Of a stretch of DNA of 64,000 nucleotides, positions 1 to 12,497 are shown piece by piece. Origin of the DNA: Pseudevernia furfuracea (taxonomy: Eukaryota; Ascomycota; Lecanoromycetes; Lecanorales; Parmeliaceae); the NCBI GenBank assembly GCA_022315425.1, contig JAIUPT010000033.1:1798001-1862000 (forward strand), given 5' to 3'. The notes beneath the pieces were generated by a model. That model was given only the letters and a program-made list of their open reading frames with translations. It was not told the origin of the DNA and ran no database searches. Numbering within the stretch: position 1 is the stretch's first letter; each line of letters begins with the position of its first letter. Both the position numbers and the translations under genes were made by a program.

Positions 1-264
1 CTTTACCGTTCGCCATGAGCAAAATTCAAGGATAGCGGCGAATGGGAATTTTGGAAGTTGGTAGCGGCAAGCGGCTACACTAGCGGTCCTACGCTATCCA
101 CGTGTAAGGCCTCGGCCCGAAAGTATATGCTAGAAAGGCTTTGTATCAAATGGAAGTCACCAAATTAAAACTCACCAAAATCAATCGCGATCATATCTAG
201 GTAGAGCTCTGTAACACTTCAGATACTTCAAAGAATCTCCAAAAGGGCGGAAAACACCCTATGT

Positions 265-345
265 GGGCTGAACTGGGATTTGAACCCAGAACTTCTATAA
301 GTCAGGTAAACCTACAAGAAATCTGCCACTGAACTTATCAATTCT
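265..345 (-). other. tRNA-like scar (A-box/B-box remnant)
   Basis: Read on the minus strand there is a perfect 5-bp T-stem and loop (CTGGG TTCAAAT CCCAG) and, about 45 nt upstream, an A-box-like AGTTCAGTGGCAGA. The acceptor ends do not pair and no clean anticodon arm can be drawn. It is therefore either a decayed tRNA or a piece of a tRNA-derived element, not a functional tRNA. Confidence 0.2.
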
Positions 346-834
346 CTTGGCCAGTAAACCGCCAAGATCGCGTGGAAGTTGGCGGTGCAATGTACAGCAT
401 ATCAGTCGCAACAATCATGCGACCCAGTCTACGGGCTACTTGTACGCAATTTTTGAGCTCTCAAAATCAAGGAAAGAAGACCGCTCGGAGCCAGAGACAG
501 CAGTGCCAAGGAAAAAACCGTCAAAAGGGACCCCTTCTTTTAGCGCCACCCGTCATCCCGCAAATTCCAGAAACCAAGAAATCGAAATCCGGGGCTCGGA
601 GGAATAATATCAACAAACATTCTTCAACCCTTCCACCTTCATTAATCTCATTCCCATCATTATTCTTGTTCAACCAAACTCCTCGCAACTTCCTACAGCC
701 CGTTAAACCCCCCTCCACCGATTACCTTCATCACGTTGATCCTCACACCCTCACTCACCCTAGCAAGCCTAATCAACCAACCAACCAACCAATCCTTCCA
801 CCCAAGAACCGCAACAACAACAACAACAACAACA

Positions 835-1376
835 ATGTCCTCCCTCGCCTCCGGGATCTCGAACCTCTTCTCCTCCCTCTTCGAAATCCTCTCCGGCATC
901 CTCAACGGCGTCGTCTCCGCCCTCCAGTCCGTCTTCGGCCTCGCGCAGGACCTCGTCGCCAGTATCTTCGACCTCATGAGCGGCGTCATCGGGTTCGTGC
1001 TCGGTGAGTTTTGTTTGTGCGGGGGGGTTTCTTTTTTTACATATATCGTGCGTCAATCACAACTCGCCCCCCCCCAAAAAAAGGCAGTCAGTTTGGGCAA
1101 AATGTGCTGCTCGCGTTGCGTGTGTATTATGGAATCGATGGGAATTTTCGGGGAGGGAGGGGGGGGGGAGAGGGAGGAAAAGGGGGTGGGAAGTGGATTG
1201 TGTTTTTTTGTGTTTTTGTGTTTGTGACGGTTGGGAGTGAAGAGCTGATGTGCGATCCTGTATTTGTAGGCAATATCGTCATCATCGGCGTACTCGTGGC
1301 GGCCTATGTCGGATACTCGGCCTACAGGCAGAAGAACCAGGGGGGTGGGATCACGGGGGGTGTGAAGAGGTCTTGA
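835..1376 (+). CDS. Small hydrophobic membrane protein, 91 aa, one intron
   Basis: The exons are 835-1003 and 1270-1376, with a GTGAGT donor and a TGTAG acceptor. The split Gly codon restores one frame of 92 codons including the stop. The N-terminal half (residues 1-57) is an amphipathic to hydrophobic run rich in Ser, Leu, Phe and Val. The C-terminal exon carries one clear membrane span (IVIIGVLVAAYVGYSAY) followed by a basic, Gly-rich tail ending GGVKRS. No family or function is recognised. The 5' leader contains CCAA and CAA repeats immediately before the ATG, and the 266-bp intron holds long C, G and A runs. The model rests on splice-site quality and frame, not on homology. The start is the first ATG after the CAA tract. 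Confidence 0.55.
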
Positions 1377-1899
1377 AACAGTTGGGTGCTCTGGCGCGGA
1401 GGGGAAGGAAAGGGGAGGGGGAGGGTGGATGCTGAGAAAGGATGGAGACTGGAAAGGAGCGTGGCTGGTCGATATCATCCCGTGGTCTTGTGATGGTCTG
1501 TTGGTGTTGTGAACACGCTAGCTACACTTTAATGGATGGAATAGCGCGGTTGCATGCGTGCTTTCTATGGTAGTATAGATACCCTTCTTGTTAGTTTGGT
1601 CACGGATGTAAGTTTCGTGGTGTGATGGCGAAAGAGTGCAAGCTCTTTTTCCATCTCGGTTTGTTGTATTTGTCAATTATTAAATACAATATATTGGTAG
1701 AGACCGATTGACGCGTTTCAAGATTTTAGACCGAAATTGTAGAAAAAGTCCTCTTGTCTAATCCTAATCCTCTAAGTGTGTATCCTACGCAATGCAGTCA
1801 ACGCGTGCCAATATCTATACACGAGATCAAGCACAAATGCAAGCGAGCATCGTAATTCGTAGCTTCATCGCCAAGAGGCATCCCGGCCCGCTATGGATG
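1377..1899. other. Convergent intergenic region
   Basis: This is the 3' flank shared by the small membrane protein gene and the oppositely oriented copper-fist gene. It has T-rich stretches and a TAAATACAATATA motif near 1681 that could serve polyadenylation. No further gene is seen. Confidence 0.4.
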
Positions 1900-3473
1900 T
1901 TATTGCTCCCAATCATCCTCCACTTTGCATTCTGCTACCAGAGAGTCTTCAGAAGAGTCAAAGTGTTTGGCCCACACGTGATCTCTGTCATCTACTTGCG
2001 GTGGCAATCTTAGCCCTCCCATAGCTTCGGTAGGGGTTTCTGGATGTGCCATTTTCTGCGCGTCGTGCACTGTAAAACCATGTTTTGCAAACGCTTCGGA
2101 TCGTAAGGGCATACCGGCGGTCGGTTCTTCGAATTCGGTCGGAGAGGCTGTGGTACCGATGAAATTGATGTCGCGTTCATTGAGATTGTTTGAAGATAGC
2201 AGGGATGTATGCGATGGGTTTGGAAAGGACGAAGAAGTTTTTGTTTTTGGATAGGATGGGGAGCTCGTGGGATTATAGCTGAGCGATTCTGCGGATGAAG
2301 AGTCCATAGTATTGTATTTGAGCTCTTCTGCAGACGTAGATGCAAGTTCGGGCCTGAGAGATTGACCATGAGGGTTGTGGGAGACGTAATCATCAACCTC
2401 GGAGAGTTCGCCTGAAGATGAGGTGGCTAGACCTTGCTGACCGACATTGCTGTGTTCAAAACTCGCGTATGATGGCGGCTGACTGTATGCTGCGGAATAC
2501 GCCCCATCTAAAGGCAGGTCCACGGCGGACCAGTCCACTGCAGGCATGTTCATACCAGCGGAAAGTGCTGGAAGCTCCTCATGGGATGTGGAGTAGTAGT
2601 TTTCGAAACCTCTTGGCGATTGTGAGTAGTCTTCGGGGTACTGGCCTTGAACATTCTCGTATCCAGCGTAAGCTAGATCCAAAGGTGGTAGGTCACCATT
2701 GCTGTCCCGGAATCGGGCAGTGCTCCGCTCTGGGGATCCATGTTCGGATCTGACCCGTCTTATGTCTTGCTGGGCGCTCGAAATCGAATCATGTAGCTGA
2801 GAATGTGCCTCCTCTTTCTTTTTAATCAGCGGCAAGCTGTCTGCTGAGCGGCGAGCTGCATCATTGCCAGGGGCGCTGTGGGGGATCGGGATCTTGTAGG
2901 GCAATCCGCATTTGTGGGCCGAGTCATTGTGTTTGTGTACGGGCTTGTGATGCCCGTTCATGAAGACGGTCAAAGAGTTCTCCGAGTCGGCCTTGAGCAG
3001 ACGGGGCTTTCGAGAGCTTGTGGATCGCCTCGGTGGTACAGTAGGCATGTCGATTTCCGGTACGGGATCCAGGTATTCCTTCTTGATAGCGCAAGTGCAT
3101 CGTGCTCCATGGCTACAGCAGCATGTTTTGTGGTCTTGTGCACCAGAATCGGACGCTGTGTCTGATTGAAATTCGCCCAAGCCTTCATTATCGTTGCATT
3201 CGTCCTTGCTGTGTGGCTTGACTCCGCATTCGCACTGTACGTGTGAGGCGCGAGCCTTGCGGAGACCTCTGCAGTGCGGGCATTGTGAGACAGGGCGACC
3301 CTTCTTGTTGATGTGTGTAAGTTGGCGGTCTTAGGCCGCTGTCAGCAAGCGCCCACAGCTAGGCCCTCACAGAGAGAGGGAGAGCTCGAAAGCTTACCCG
3401 AGTGCTGACAGGTGCTGACTCGATGGCCTCTTACACATGCATCACAAGCGTACTTCTCGCCGTCAATCAACAT
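1900..3473 (-). CDS. Copper-fist DNA-binding transcription factor, 501 aa
   Basis: The exons are 3473-3398 and 3329-1900, with a 68-bp intron that has a GTAAGC donor and a CTAAG acceptor. The N-terminus MLIDGEKYACDACVRGHRVS is a textbook copper-fist: zinc ligands C10, C13, C22 and H24, then the KKGRP minor-groove motif (residues 34-38) and a CPHC/CECG segment. A second Cys cluster, CCC-x5-C-x-C, lies at residues 95-105 and resembles the copper-sensing cluster of Ace1/Cuf1/Amt1 proteins. The rest is low-complexity and rich in Ser and Pro, with an acidic end (KVEDDWEQ). Proteins of this family bind copper-response elements and control either metallothionein-type detoxification or copper-uptake genes. 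Which role applies here cannot be told from sequence. The start is set by the conserved N-terminus, which lies in the separate first exon. Confidence 0.9.
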
Positions 3474-6400
3474 CGCCGACAAGGGTGAGCTGTGGTGCAG
3501 TGGTGGAGATCAGGCTCTTGGTGGGGGTTAAAGTACGTGGGGTGGCAAGTGCGGGGCTTGAGCGCGATGATGAGGAGGCGTCTGTGCACGTAATGATGTG
3601 GTAGGGTATGCGCTGGCGAGGCGATATTTAGTGACGAAAGATCAGATGAAGGATAAAATGTTGAATGGGGGGGGGATTAAGTAGCGAAAGTAAGAAAGCG
3701 GTCAAGGGTACAGCACAACGGCCGAGCGAACAGAGTGGCCAGCCTTACCACATATGGCGCCCAAGTCTTACGACCGGAAAAGCAGCCAAAGTAATGAAGG
3801 ACTGACGCCCTTGCTGTTGCTGGATGTGTAAGAAAGAGGCAAGGTGAAATGAGGAGGAGGAGGATGGAGTGTGGTGGGGTATATATGGATATATGGAGAA
3901 TAATACCAAGGCTGCGGATAGAACCTTGAATGCAGGTCGCTCCTCGTGGCGGGATAGAAAAGTTGGGGAAGAAGAAATTCTTGCACTACCGGTAGGACGA
4001 CTCTCTGGTGGTCTACTCTATTCGTATCAAATGGAAAATGGAGTTGCAAATTTTCATACGATTATTGGCGGTCGCGTGCTTTATACAACAATATATCCGC
4101 AAGGCCAAGAATAATACTTGATAAAGTAGTCGGAGAAAAAAATAGAAAATCAAAGTAAAAATCAAAGTAAAGAATAAAAAATTGGGAAGACTTGCCTATG
4201 TCCTACGTCGCCACGGGATAGCCGTTCTACAAGTACAACTCAGGACGATGACGGCCAAGTATACTAATCTTATCACCCCCATCCCTCTTCAGTTCTAACG
4301 AATCCTCGTGCCCCCTACTGACTACTGTATGAACCAACCCCATGAACCCACTATTACGATTACCCACTGGCCCGCTCCGTGAAGCATTCGGTTGGCTGAT
4401 CAGTGGGCGCAGTCCGTGCCTTTTCTTGCTGATTCTTAGCCTTGCAAGAAAATGCCTCGTTGCGCAACCAATCAAACCACTCTTTATTTCCGACTGATAT
4501 CGTCACGCTTTTGACAAGTCCTGGACCCTACTGTAATCCTTCTCACTCGCATAAAATGCTTCTTTTGTTATCGACCAGCCTTGCGTCGTATGTCATGGCC
4601 CCCCCCCGAAAATACGAACCTAGCCGTGCCCACGGCCGAAAGGCCTCTTAAAGGTCCTCAAATTGTCGATCGGCGGTGTGGGTATCCGCGGATATGTGAG
4701 CGCTTCTAAAAATGAACTTCCAATAATGCACATTGATATCTTTTCCACGTAAGAGCTGATCTTTTCTTCGCGACTTCATTGCACACTACTGTCGAGAATC
4801 GAAAATCTTTCCAACAAGGGACCTTCAGTTTACATTGTATTTTTCTTCGAATAAGATCTAAAAGACCAGCCTAAAGCCTTCGGAATGTCACGATACTGGT
4901 CAAAAATCTAGGACCCTAAAGTACCTGCACAAGCAGAGACTGCTTCGAGCCTTCCCTGCTCTTTCGCAAGCCATTTCCGCATGCCGTCTTATCAGCGTCG
5001 TGGATTCCACGGGAACACGGCTGAAGAAAAAACGTACACGGCGACCCCGATTGCTGATAGGGTCTGGGTACCGAAAAGGCTACCTGACCCTTACGTTGAT
5101 TGATTCGTCATGCATGCATCTCCGTACGTCCCGTCTAGAAGATCTCCGTCTCTTCAAACTACCCATACTCATTATTTTTTTCAATTCCGTGCGACTACCT
5201 CAGTAAATTTCTTCGATGGCTGCTGAAGAGTTCCAATGGGTCGGTTCGATCAATATCATGATTACTTGCATGATCTAATTAGATCAGGGAGTGGGTTGCC
5301 GCTCGGTCGCATTCTTCACTTGAGTCGAACTTGGCCATTTCTCTCATGGCTTTCAACAGGGAACTGTGAAAGATGACATCTATGACTGCTTTCCCGGTCT
5401 CAATCTCGACGTGGCGCTATTTTTATGTTATTATATATCAGTCCTATGCAATTGCCTCAATCATTTCATCGATAGTTGCTCTGGGAGTTTCAGTAGGCCG
5501 ATTGATGGTCGCTTGCATGGTCTAGCCATATCAGTGGACTGCTGCGCAGCCTAATGCTTGACGTGAGTCCAGCCCGAATACTCCTCTGGTTGCTCCAATA
5601 AGTGGACACCGCAAGTGGACACCTCGACTACTTCCAAGTCCAGACGTAGACGGCCTTCCAGCCTCATATTAAACTCACCAAGGGTGATTTCAAGAGCTGA
5701 AATTCACAATCAACAATCACTACAGGTAAATCCTGCAACATCTGTGGATTATGCTAGCGTGGGATCGGCGGATTTCGTGGCTATAGATTTAAATCACCCA
5801 ATCTCCAGGATTCTCTGCTTTTTTTACAGCAACACCGTCAAAGGTCATAATCTTTGGACTTTGGGCTTTGGCCATAGCAGATGATTATCGCCATAAGTAG
5901 TACTTACCATACTTGATCACTGCTGTAGTCTTTGCTACCACACATACTCATTCGTGAGGCCTTTATCCACCGGATCCTTTCTCCACATCTCTAGAAAAGT
6001 GCTAGCTCACATTTGATCTTGTATAGCAGTTAATGCATCACTTTGTTCGTCGACCCACTTACTCTCCGTGTTCAACAAGTATTTAGGCAGTCATCGGTGA
6101 GCCCAGTGCTGTGACGGCGCAGAAGGCAGCATTCGCCCCAGCTGCTTACCAAAGTCGTGCAGTGCTGAATCCTTGTTCAAACTCTTCTCTCAGGGTTTTG
6201 ACATGTGAGATGAGCACCGGCCACACCAGTGAGACAGCTATAAATCCATCTGTCCTTTACTCATCTATCTAAGCCATATTCACCATCCTTGCCTCCCATC
6301 CCGACCTGTTGTCACAAGTTCCCGTCAGGCGTGCAAACTGTTCGTCTTCCTCTATAATGTTAAGTTGCTTCCATCGTCAGCAGAGAGCCAAGCCAGTTCC

Positions 6401-9400
6401 ACATAGCAAGACTTGTTTCGCAATCACTACAGACTCCTCACTGTCGGATGGAATTATTCATTGGACAGTTAGATTCGGCGCTCAAGCTTATGTTACAAAG
6501 ACTTGTTCTCGAGGCTAATACTTATGTTCCTCGAATAACTCATCCTTCCGAGTTCTGTCCGTTCGATAGGGCTCTTCTCCTCTTCCCCATTCATTGTAAT
6601 GGCGGTTACCGGGTTACCGATGCGGCTGTCTAGCGGATACTTGTTAAGATTTCCCCTCACATGGCACATCACCTCATACCTCCAGGTCGATCATTCATCA
6701 TGCACTCTGAATGAGCTCATACTTCTGAAAACAATAATCAAGGTAAGATCTTTTCGTGTTTCCTTGCAAGCCGCCCTTGTTTCTTGCCAGTGAGCTCAGG
6801 GATGCAAGATGTCGGCCTGGGTCATTATCAAAGCAATTAGATTGTTACTATCCTTCATATTTGTCTGTCTGCGATGTCATAGTCTTAGACACGCCCTCAT
6901 AGGATAGTTCGCTTACACCCAAGAACATCTCGACGCGTCTTCTTCCTGATGAAATTACGTACGCCAAGTCAAATACTAACAAAGTCATTTGCAGGCACCA
7001 AGAATAACTCCGTCAAGGACAATTAACAAAAGAGCCCACTGTTTTACGAAGACGCGTACTACTGGGTATCCCACCAGGACGTACGGAGTCAGGTGGCGCG
7101 AACAAGGCGCTGCTGCGCTATGGATGGTAAGGTTTCCTCTTATTAGTCTTGCGACTGTCACAACTCGTCAAGTAGGAAGCATTGCACGGTAGGCTGATGT
7201 TTCTGCGTCATGACGGAGCGAATCTTTTCAAGGGTCGGGAAAGCTTTCCGGAAGCAATAAAGCATGCGAGTCTGCAATGAGGTCACGATTCCTAGTCATT
7301 TGTGTACGTTCAACTCTCGACCTCGTTGTTGGTATGCCGGTCAAGGTCCAGAACTACCCAAGATCATTGAGCGATGTCGAATCCAACATCATACCATTGC
7401 CGCTTGCGTCTCTCCGCCCTTGTCCGGTACGGAAGGGGTGCCCTGGTTTCAAGAAGGCTGGGTTTAAGTGTCACTCAAGCCGACACGCGCATGGACCCGA
7501 GCGTCGCCAGCTGGAGCTGGAGATGCAAGCTCGTATGGATTGCTGCGCGCGTTTTGCGTTGGACGAGGAAGTGATCTGTCTTGAAAACAACCCTATGGTC
7601 GCTCTTGAGTCTCCGGGGAACATGGCTTCGTTCTGCTAGCCCATAATGCACTCGGTGGTATCAACGGCTTGATTGATGTGGGATTCGAACCCCTCAACAG
7701 CAACTTGAAGTACCTGAGCACAGCTCATAACTAAACGTTCCGCATGGTGTATACACCAGTCGATTGCTTGGTCGTTGGCGGGCTTCTACTGACTATATTC
7801 ACATAGTGTAAACATTCACCTGCTCCAGAGATCCAATTATTTGATCTCACATATCAGCCACTTTCTTAAAGCCTGTACAACTTTTACCTGTGCACCGAGC
7901 TACCAGCTTCCTGACATAGGCCCATCCTACGAAATACTTTAGATCATCATCACTCAAGCACTCTCTATTCGTCACACTTGAGGCACGCGTCACCTGAAAA
8001 CAGTTACCATCCTGTGGAAGGAAGCGTCAGAATCGGAAAACGTTACCTAGATCGAGCCAGGCGGCGTTCTTCCACTTAGGACGACCCCTGCTGAATTCGA
8101 TCCCTTTGACGACTATCACAAGGGCTATGGAACCCTCTCGCCCTTGGCGCGGTTTCTTCTTGTCACCCTCTGACGTATTCACGTCTTTAGGAGTATTGCT
8201 GTTTCTTGACGAGAACGAAGCTGGGAGTTGTTCACCGTGAAATGTAGAGACTCGAGGAGAGAAGCAAACAATGGTCAGATGAAGAAGGGTGGAATTACTC
8301 GCAAAAGCGAGTGCTTTCAATGGAGCATCCAGGCATTGTTAAAGGAAGGTTCCACACTGAAAGTCGCATGAGCCGGGTCTCCCGCAGACGTCCTTACCGG
8401 GGGTTAAAAAGCCAAAAGTATCAGGTGATACCAAACGGAATCAGGGCTGGAAAGCTCTCGGAAGGCACAAAAATCATCAGTCCCTATTGGCATAGCTTTG
8501 GGGTGTCGCTGAAAATAATGGGCTTGCAGAGATCTATCACCCTCTTCTTCAACGACTAGAATTTCTACTCTCTTCACCGACGACTTGGACTAGCTCTTTA
8601 CTCCTTTCGATTTGAAATCAGCGCTAGTGAGAGAGGTCGGAGGCGAATACTTTAAGCATTTCCTGGCGTTGACGGAGCTATTATAGCTGGCGGCGAACCC
8701 TCTAATACTATTGTCAAGTTTTCGAGGACATCTTTCATCTGCCTAAGGCCGGAATGACAAGACCGTCAACATTTGCAGCCCCTCTGATACCAGCAACGCA
8801 GCAACTTGCCGGGCCCCCCCCGTACCGCCCACGCCACACCACCAATAGGTATGAAAATATTCCATCAGCAAGAAGACACCGAGATGCTGCAATGTTCTGA
8901 TGTTGGTGCCAATTATTTTGTATGTGTTCATAAGGGCCCTGCATTGGCATCCTTCAATAGCCAAACACCACGGTTGGTTCGGTTTCATGTCCAAGAGGGC
9001 TCTGCATCGGCATCTCTTGGTACTTCAAGAACCCAGGTCTCTTCGAGCGGTGGCGTAGATGTTAGTTGAGCAGCTGATGCTTTCACCGTCATTATATCAT
9101 TCACTTGTGGGCTAGGCACAGAAACCTGGCAATTCCTGATCTTATTCTAAAAAACACAGCCTCTCTTCTTTACTTCATTCCCTCAATTTTATTCACTCGC
9201 TACTGTCCTTCTCAACACCATCGCTCTCGAATTACGCGTGCCCTCTCTCCAGTGATGCTCTCCCGACAACTAAAATGTTATACGCGATCACAATCGCCAT
9301 CTCCCACCACCTCTTCTGCTCCTGCATGTAACCTGGAATCTGCCTGACAGTATCGATCAGATACCCATACGTTAACAGCGGCGGTTCAGTACGCATGTCA

Positions 9401-9480
9401 TCGGCGGGGAATATCAGGCGCGCGTCATAACCCGATGCTCCTGTTTGTAACGGATCGACCACGTCGCTATCGTGGAATTG
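3474..9480. other. Gene-poor region, no supported gene
   Basis: Only short ORFs (mostly under 125 codons) occur here, without recognisable domains or consistent splice structure. The first 300 bp form the promoter side of the copper-fist gene. A 120-codon ORF at 7277-7639 is the longest, but it has no recognisable content. Base composition is mixed and there is no obvious tandem array. Confidence 0.4.
7676..7745 (-). other. tRNA-like scar with perfect B-box
   Basis: On the minus strand the 11-mer GGTTCGAATCC is a perfect B-box. The flanking T-stem is mispaired beyond three base pairs, and no acceptor or anticodon stem can be built upstream. It is likely a pseudo-tRNA fragment. Confidence 0.2.
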
Positions 9481-10172
9481 GGCTAAGTGTTTCAACGCCG
9501 TCATCACGGTCGCGAAAACTTCTTAAAAGGAAAACGCTTCTCCGAGCCCACAAGTTGTGATGTCAGTAGTGGTTTAGCCAAGTGGCTACCACGATTGTCT
9601 GACTCCCAGCAAGTCCACTCGACAGCGGCGGATACCTTGTGGTTGGAACTCATAGATACGGAGCTCAGCCAATTCTACTTAATCTCTTTCGTGCCAGACC
9701 GCCTTTTCCGTATGTCACGACGGCCTTTGACGATACCTTCTTATCAGAGAAGCACGCAGGCTAACAGATCACGTTCCTCGGTCAAAAACGTTACCTCCCC
9801 TCCCTTTGCTACCCCAGGCCCAGCTTTCGTTACCAGCTCGGTGGAGAATTCCTCTTCGTCATCAGAGACGTCACCAGTAAACACCCCATCCTTGCACACC
9901 ACGAGAATCACCTCTTCAGCGCCCTGTCCGACTTTCATTACGAGTCTCAGGGTCGAAAAACCACGGCAAGGGAGACCGCAGAGAACGTCGAGAAGTTGGA
10001 AGCGCAAAAAGAGGCGCTTCACTAAGAGATGACAATGTGAGATAAATTGTTGCAGGAGGCATTAGTCGCACAGGGGCCAACGAACGCAAGCAGAGAAAGA
10101 AGAAAGACTATAAGGAAAGCAAAGACGAGGCAGCAAAGAGCGGCAAGAGGGAAGATAAGGCTTTAAACAAAA

Positions 10173-10937
10173 GTGGCGTCCGATGACGCTGATCCGGACG
10201 TACCGTACTACTGCACTTGGGCCAAGCGTCCTGGATTAACTCTAGCTTCATCATATAATCCTAATATTGGATGGTTAGTTAGCACAGCTCCCGAGATCAT
10301 TGATCTTGAGGGCAATGAGCCAGCAGGCATTGCAGCTTTTACCGCTGACGATGTGGGATCCCCGAACTGGATTAGGATTGGGTCTGACAACCATACACGC
10401 CTTTGCACCACAGTTGTTCTGTCGCATCCTGCAATGAAGCTAAAGTCGCCTGAAAAGCAAGCCGATGACCTGGGCCGCGGGTTTCTGGTTGCTGGGTGAA
10501 GTGGGCCAAGCGACCCGAACAGTGGTGTGCAGATTTTGGTGATCAGTCTTCAAATCTCCGTGATGGTCGTCAAGCTTCAGAAGTACTGCTGCGGGATGGT
10601 CTTTCTGGACTGCCCAACCAACGCACAGACCGCCCACCAAGCCGGTGGCCGGGTCATGCGCATTGGGCAGACCAAGTTCCACCACATTTCTACTGTTAAC
10701 TGCCTGAGGGACGACGAAGTCAAATGGGATGGGGGGATAGACACCATATCTCGTCGGAACATTTGGATCATAATTCTGGACCACAGGTACGATCTGTCTC
10801 TGCAGACCAATGCCGTCTGCAAAAAGATGTTTTTATCGTCGGAGATCAAGGAAACATTACCGCCATCGTCCAGGTCACGAAGGTCAGACGATAGATATCG
10901 ACGGCAAAAAGACCGTCTGAAAGAGGCACAGGCTTAA
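10173..10937 (+). pseudogene. SNF2-type helicase C-terminal remnant
   Basis: One frame runs from 10173 to 10937 and is broken by a TGA at 10497. After the stop it reads through a segment typical of the SNF2 helicase C-terminal lobe. That segment includes a LQKYCCGMVFLDCPTNAQTA stretch followed at once by QAGGRVMRIGQTK, which corresponds to helicase motif VI (R..RIGQ). It ends with a WIIILDHRYDLSLQTNA-like tail, as in fungal SNF2 relatives where a YDQ.LQ segment follows. The ATPase lobe with Walker motifs is missing, and the sequence before the stop shows no helicase motif I can name. This is therefore a fragment of about 140 residues of a gene normally close to 1000 residues long. It may be a relic of a helicase-bearing repeat or of a decayed host gene. 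Confidence 0.5.
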
Positions 10938-12497
10938 TCGTGAATGGTTTATATCAAGACTGTCGATCTCTATCATCACCGCTTTGGTTAACGCTCTCCG
11001 CGAAACTTGTAACGCAGCGTTCTGGATACGCGTGACCCACCCAACCCGGACCCACACAGTGATCTCGATCGAGAGTTTGCGACACCAAAGTGAATGAATA
11101 TCAGGGGAGCGAGGGCAACTAGCTCCCAGGTCTCGCTTACCTGTGTCGAATAAATCGAGTAGGAGCTTCGCAAGGAAGAACACGGTGTCTGCAAAGACTG
11201 CGTCATCGGTATGAACAACTCTGTTCTTTCGCAAGCTCTCGGATTATCAGACTGATACCGCGTGGCTCTCTTAGAAGACTTCGTGCCTCATTGTTCTGAA
11301 ATCGTACCTAGGAGCGCACCTCCTTCACCTTCTCCTTCAAACACACACACTCCGGCAGAGATACTCTCGCTGTATTCCTCGAACGTTCTTTCAATGCTCA
11401 AGGACAAATCACCGTCCAAGGAGGCTGGATTCATTGAAAAAGTGCGACCATGTTCCACAGAGGAGTCGCGAAATGTCCTAGCTGCAGAAAGGGTAGACGA
11501 GTAAGTCTCATAAGTATTTTTCGAACATATTCAGATATTTTTAATCTTTGGAATTTTTCGACGTCCAAGTCAGCATTTGTACGCATATTTATCGAAATCA
11601 ACTCGAAAATTCCGAAGCATATGCCGGTGAGGGTAAGGATCGGCCTGATGGATCAGAGGTTGAGGACACGGTTCCCGTGCGGATGTCCATTCAAGGTTCG
11701 TTGCTTTCGAATTTTTCAGCCATATTCTAACATTCGGATTTTGGGCTGATATTTCGAATTTTTTCGAAGGATGCTGTGGTAAGAGCTGTGGATGTCTGGG
11801 CATGCCAGCATTCCTCTGGAAAATCGTACGTCAGCGACCTGAAACCTTGCACGTCGTTTCGAGTTCCAACCCCGGCGCGTCATCCCAATTGTTGGGCAGT
11901 GCTGTCTACCAGGCTGTATGGAATTCCAAGCTTACTTTCGGATAGACCTCTGTATCTGGTGCGATGGGGCCGGCAGTCGAGTGCAAAGCGGAGGAAAGCA
12001 GGAACGGGTTTTAAAAAAAGCAAATTTTAGAAAAGAAAGTAGGGCGCGAAATGGGGTACGGAAGAATGGAGGTCCGAGTGGGCCATTAACGCCAGTACCT
12101 ATGATGTGAATCTATGTCAATGAACGTGGCATGCTCTCGAGCCAATACAGGGGCAGGATTCCGGAGTTCGATGGAATTGAAAGAGCTAGAGAAGGAGGAA
12201 AATCCGACGCCAAGGTAAGGGAAGAAACATCTAGGTAAGGATGTTACAGCTAAGGCCTCCCCTGGTTGAGTCGAGTGATGATAAACTAGTGGACAGGACC
12301 TTCGCTTTCAAGTTCCTCCTTTGCAACAATTCCAGCGACATCAGCTGTGACGTCAAGGTCCAGGACAATTCAATTTAGTCCTCTCGATCTCAGTGCACGA
12401 CTGTGGTGAGTAATACCCGGTAGCGGTGTTGTATATTGGGAGAAGCCACTCAGTGCTCCATACATTCACGCACTGTGCGAAAAAAAAAAATTAGTTC
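10938..12497. other. No supported gene
   Basis: Short ORFs only. Near 11510-11770 a motif of the type TTTTTCGAA / TTCGAATTTTT recurs between better-conserved stretches, which suggests a decayed repeat. A run of A bases lies at 12480-12490, at the 3' side of the next gene. Confidence 0.3.

Noticed and set aside
372..1007. 211-codon ORF as a gene
   Set aside because: It runs through the CAA/CCAA leader and over the first exon of the small membrane protein in another frame. The composition is repeat-driven.
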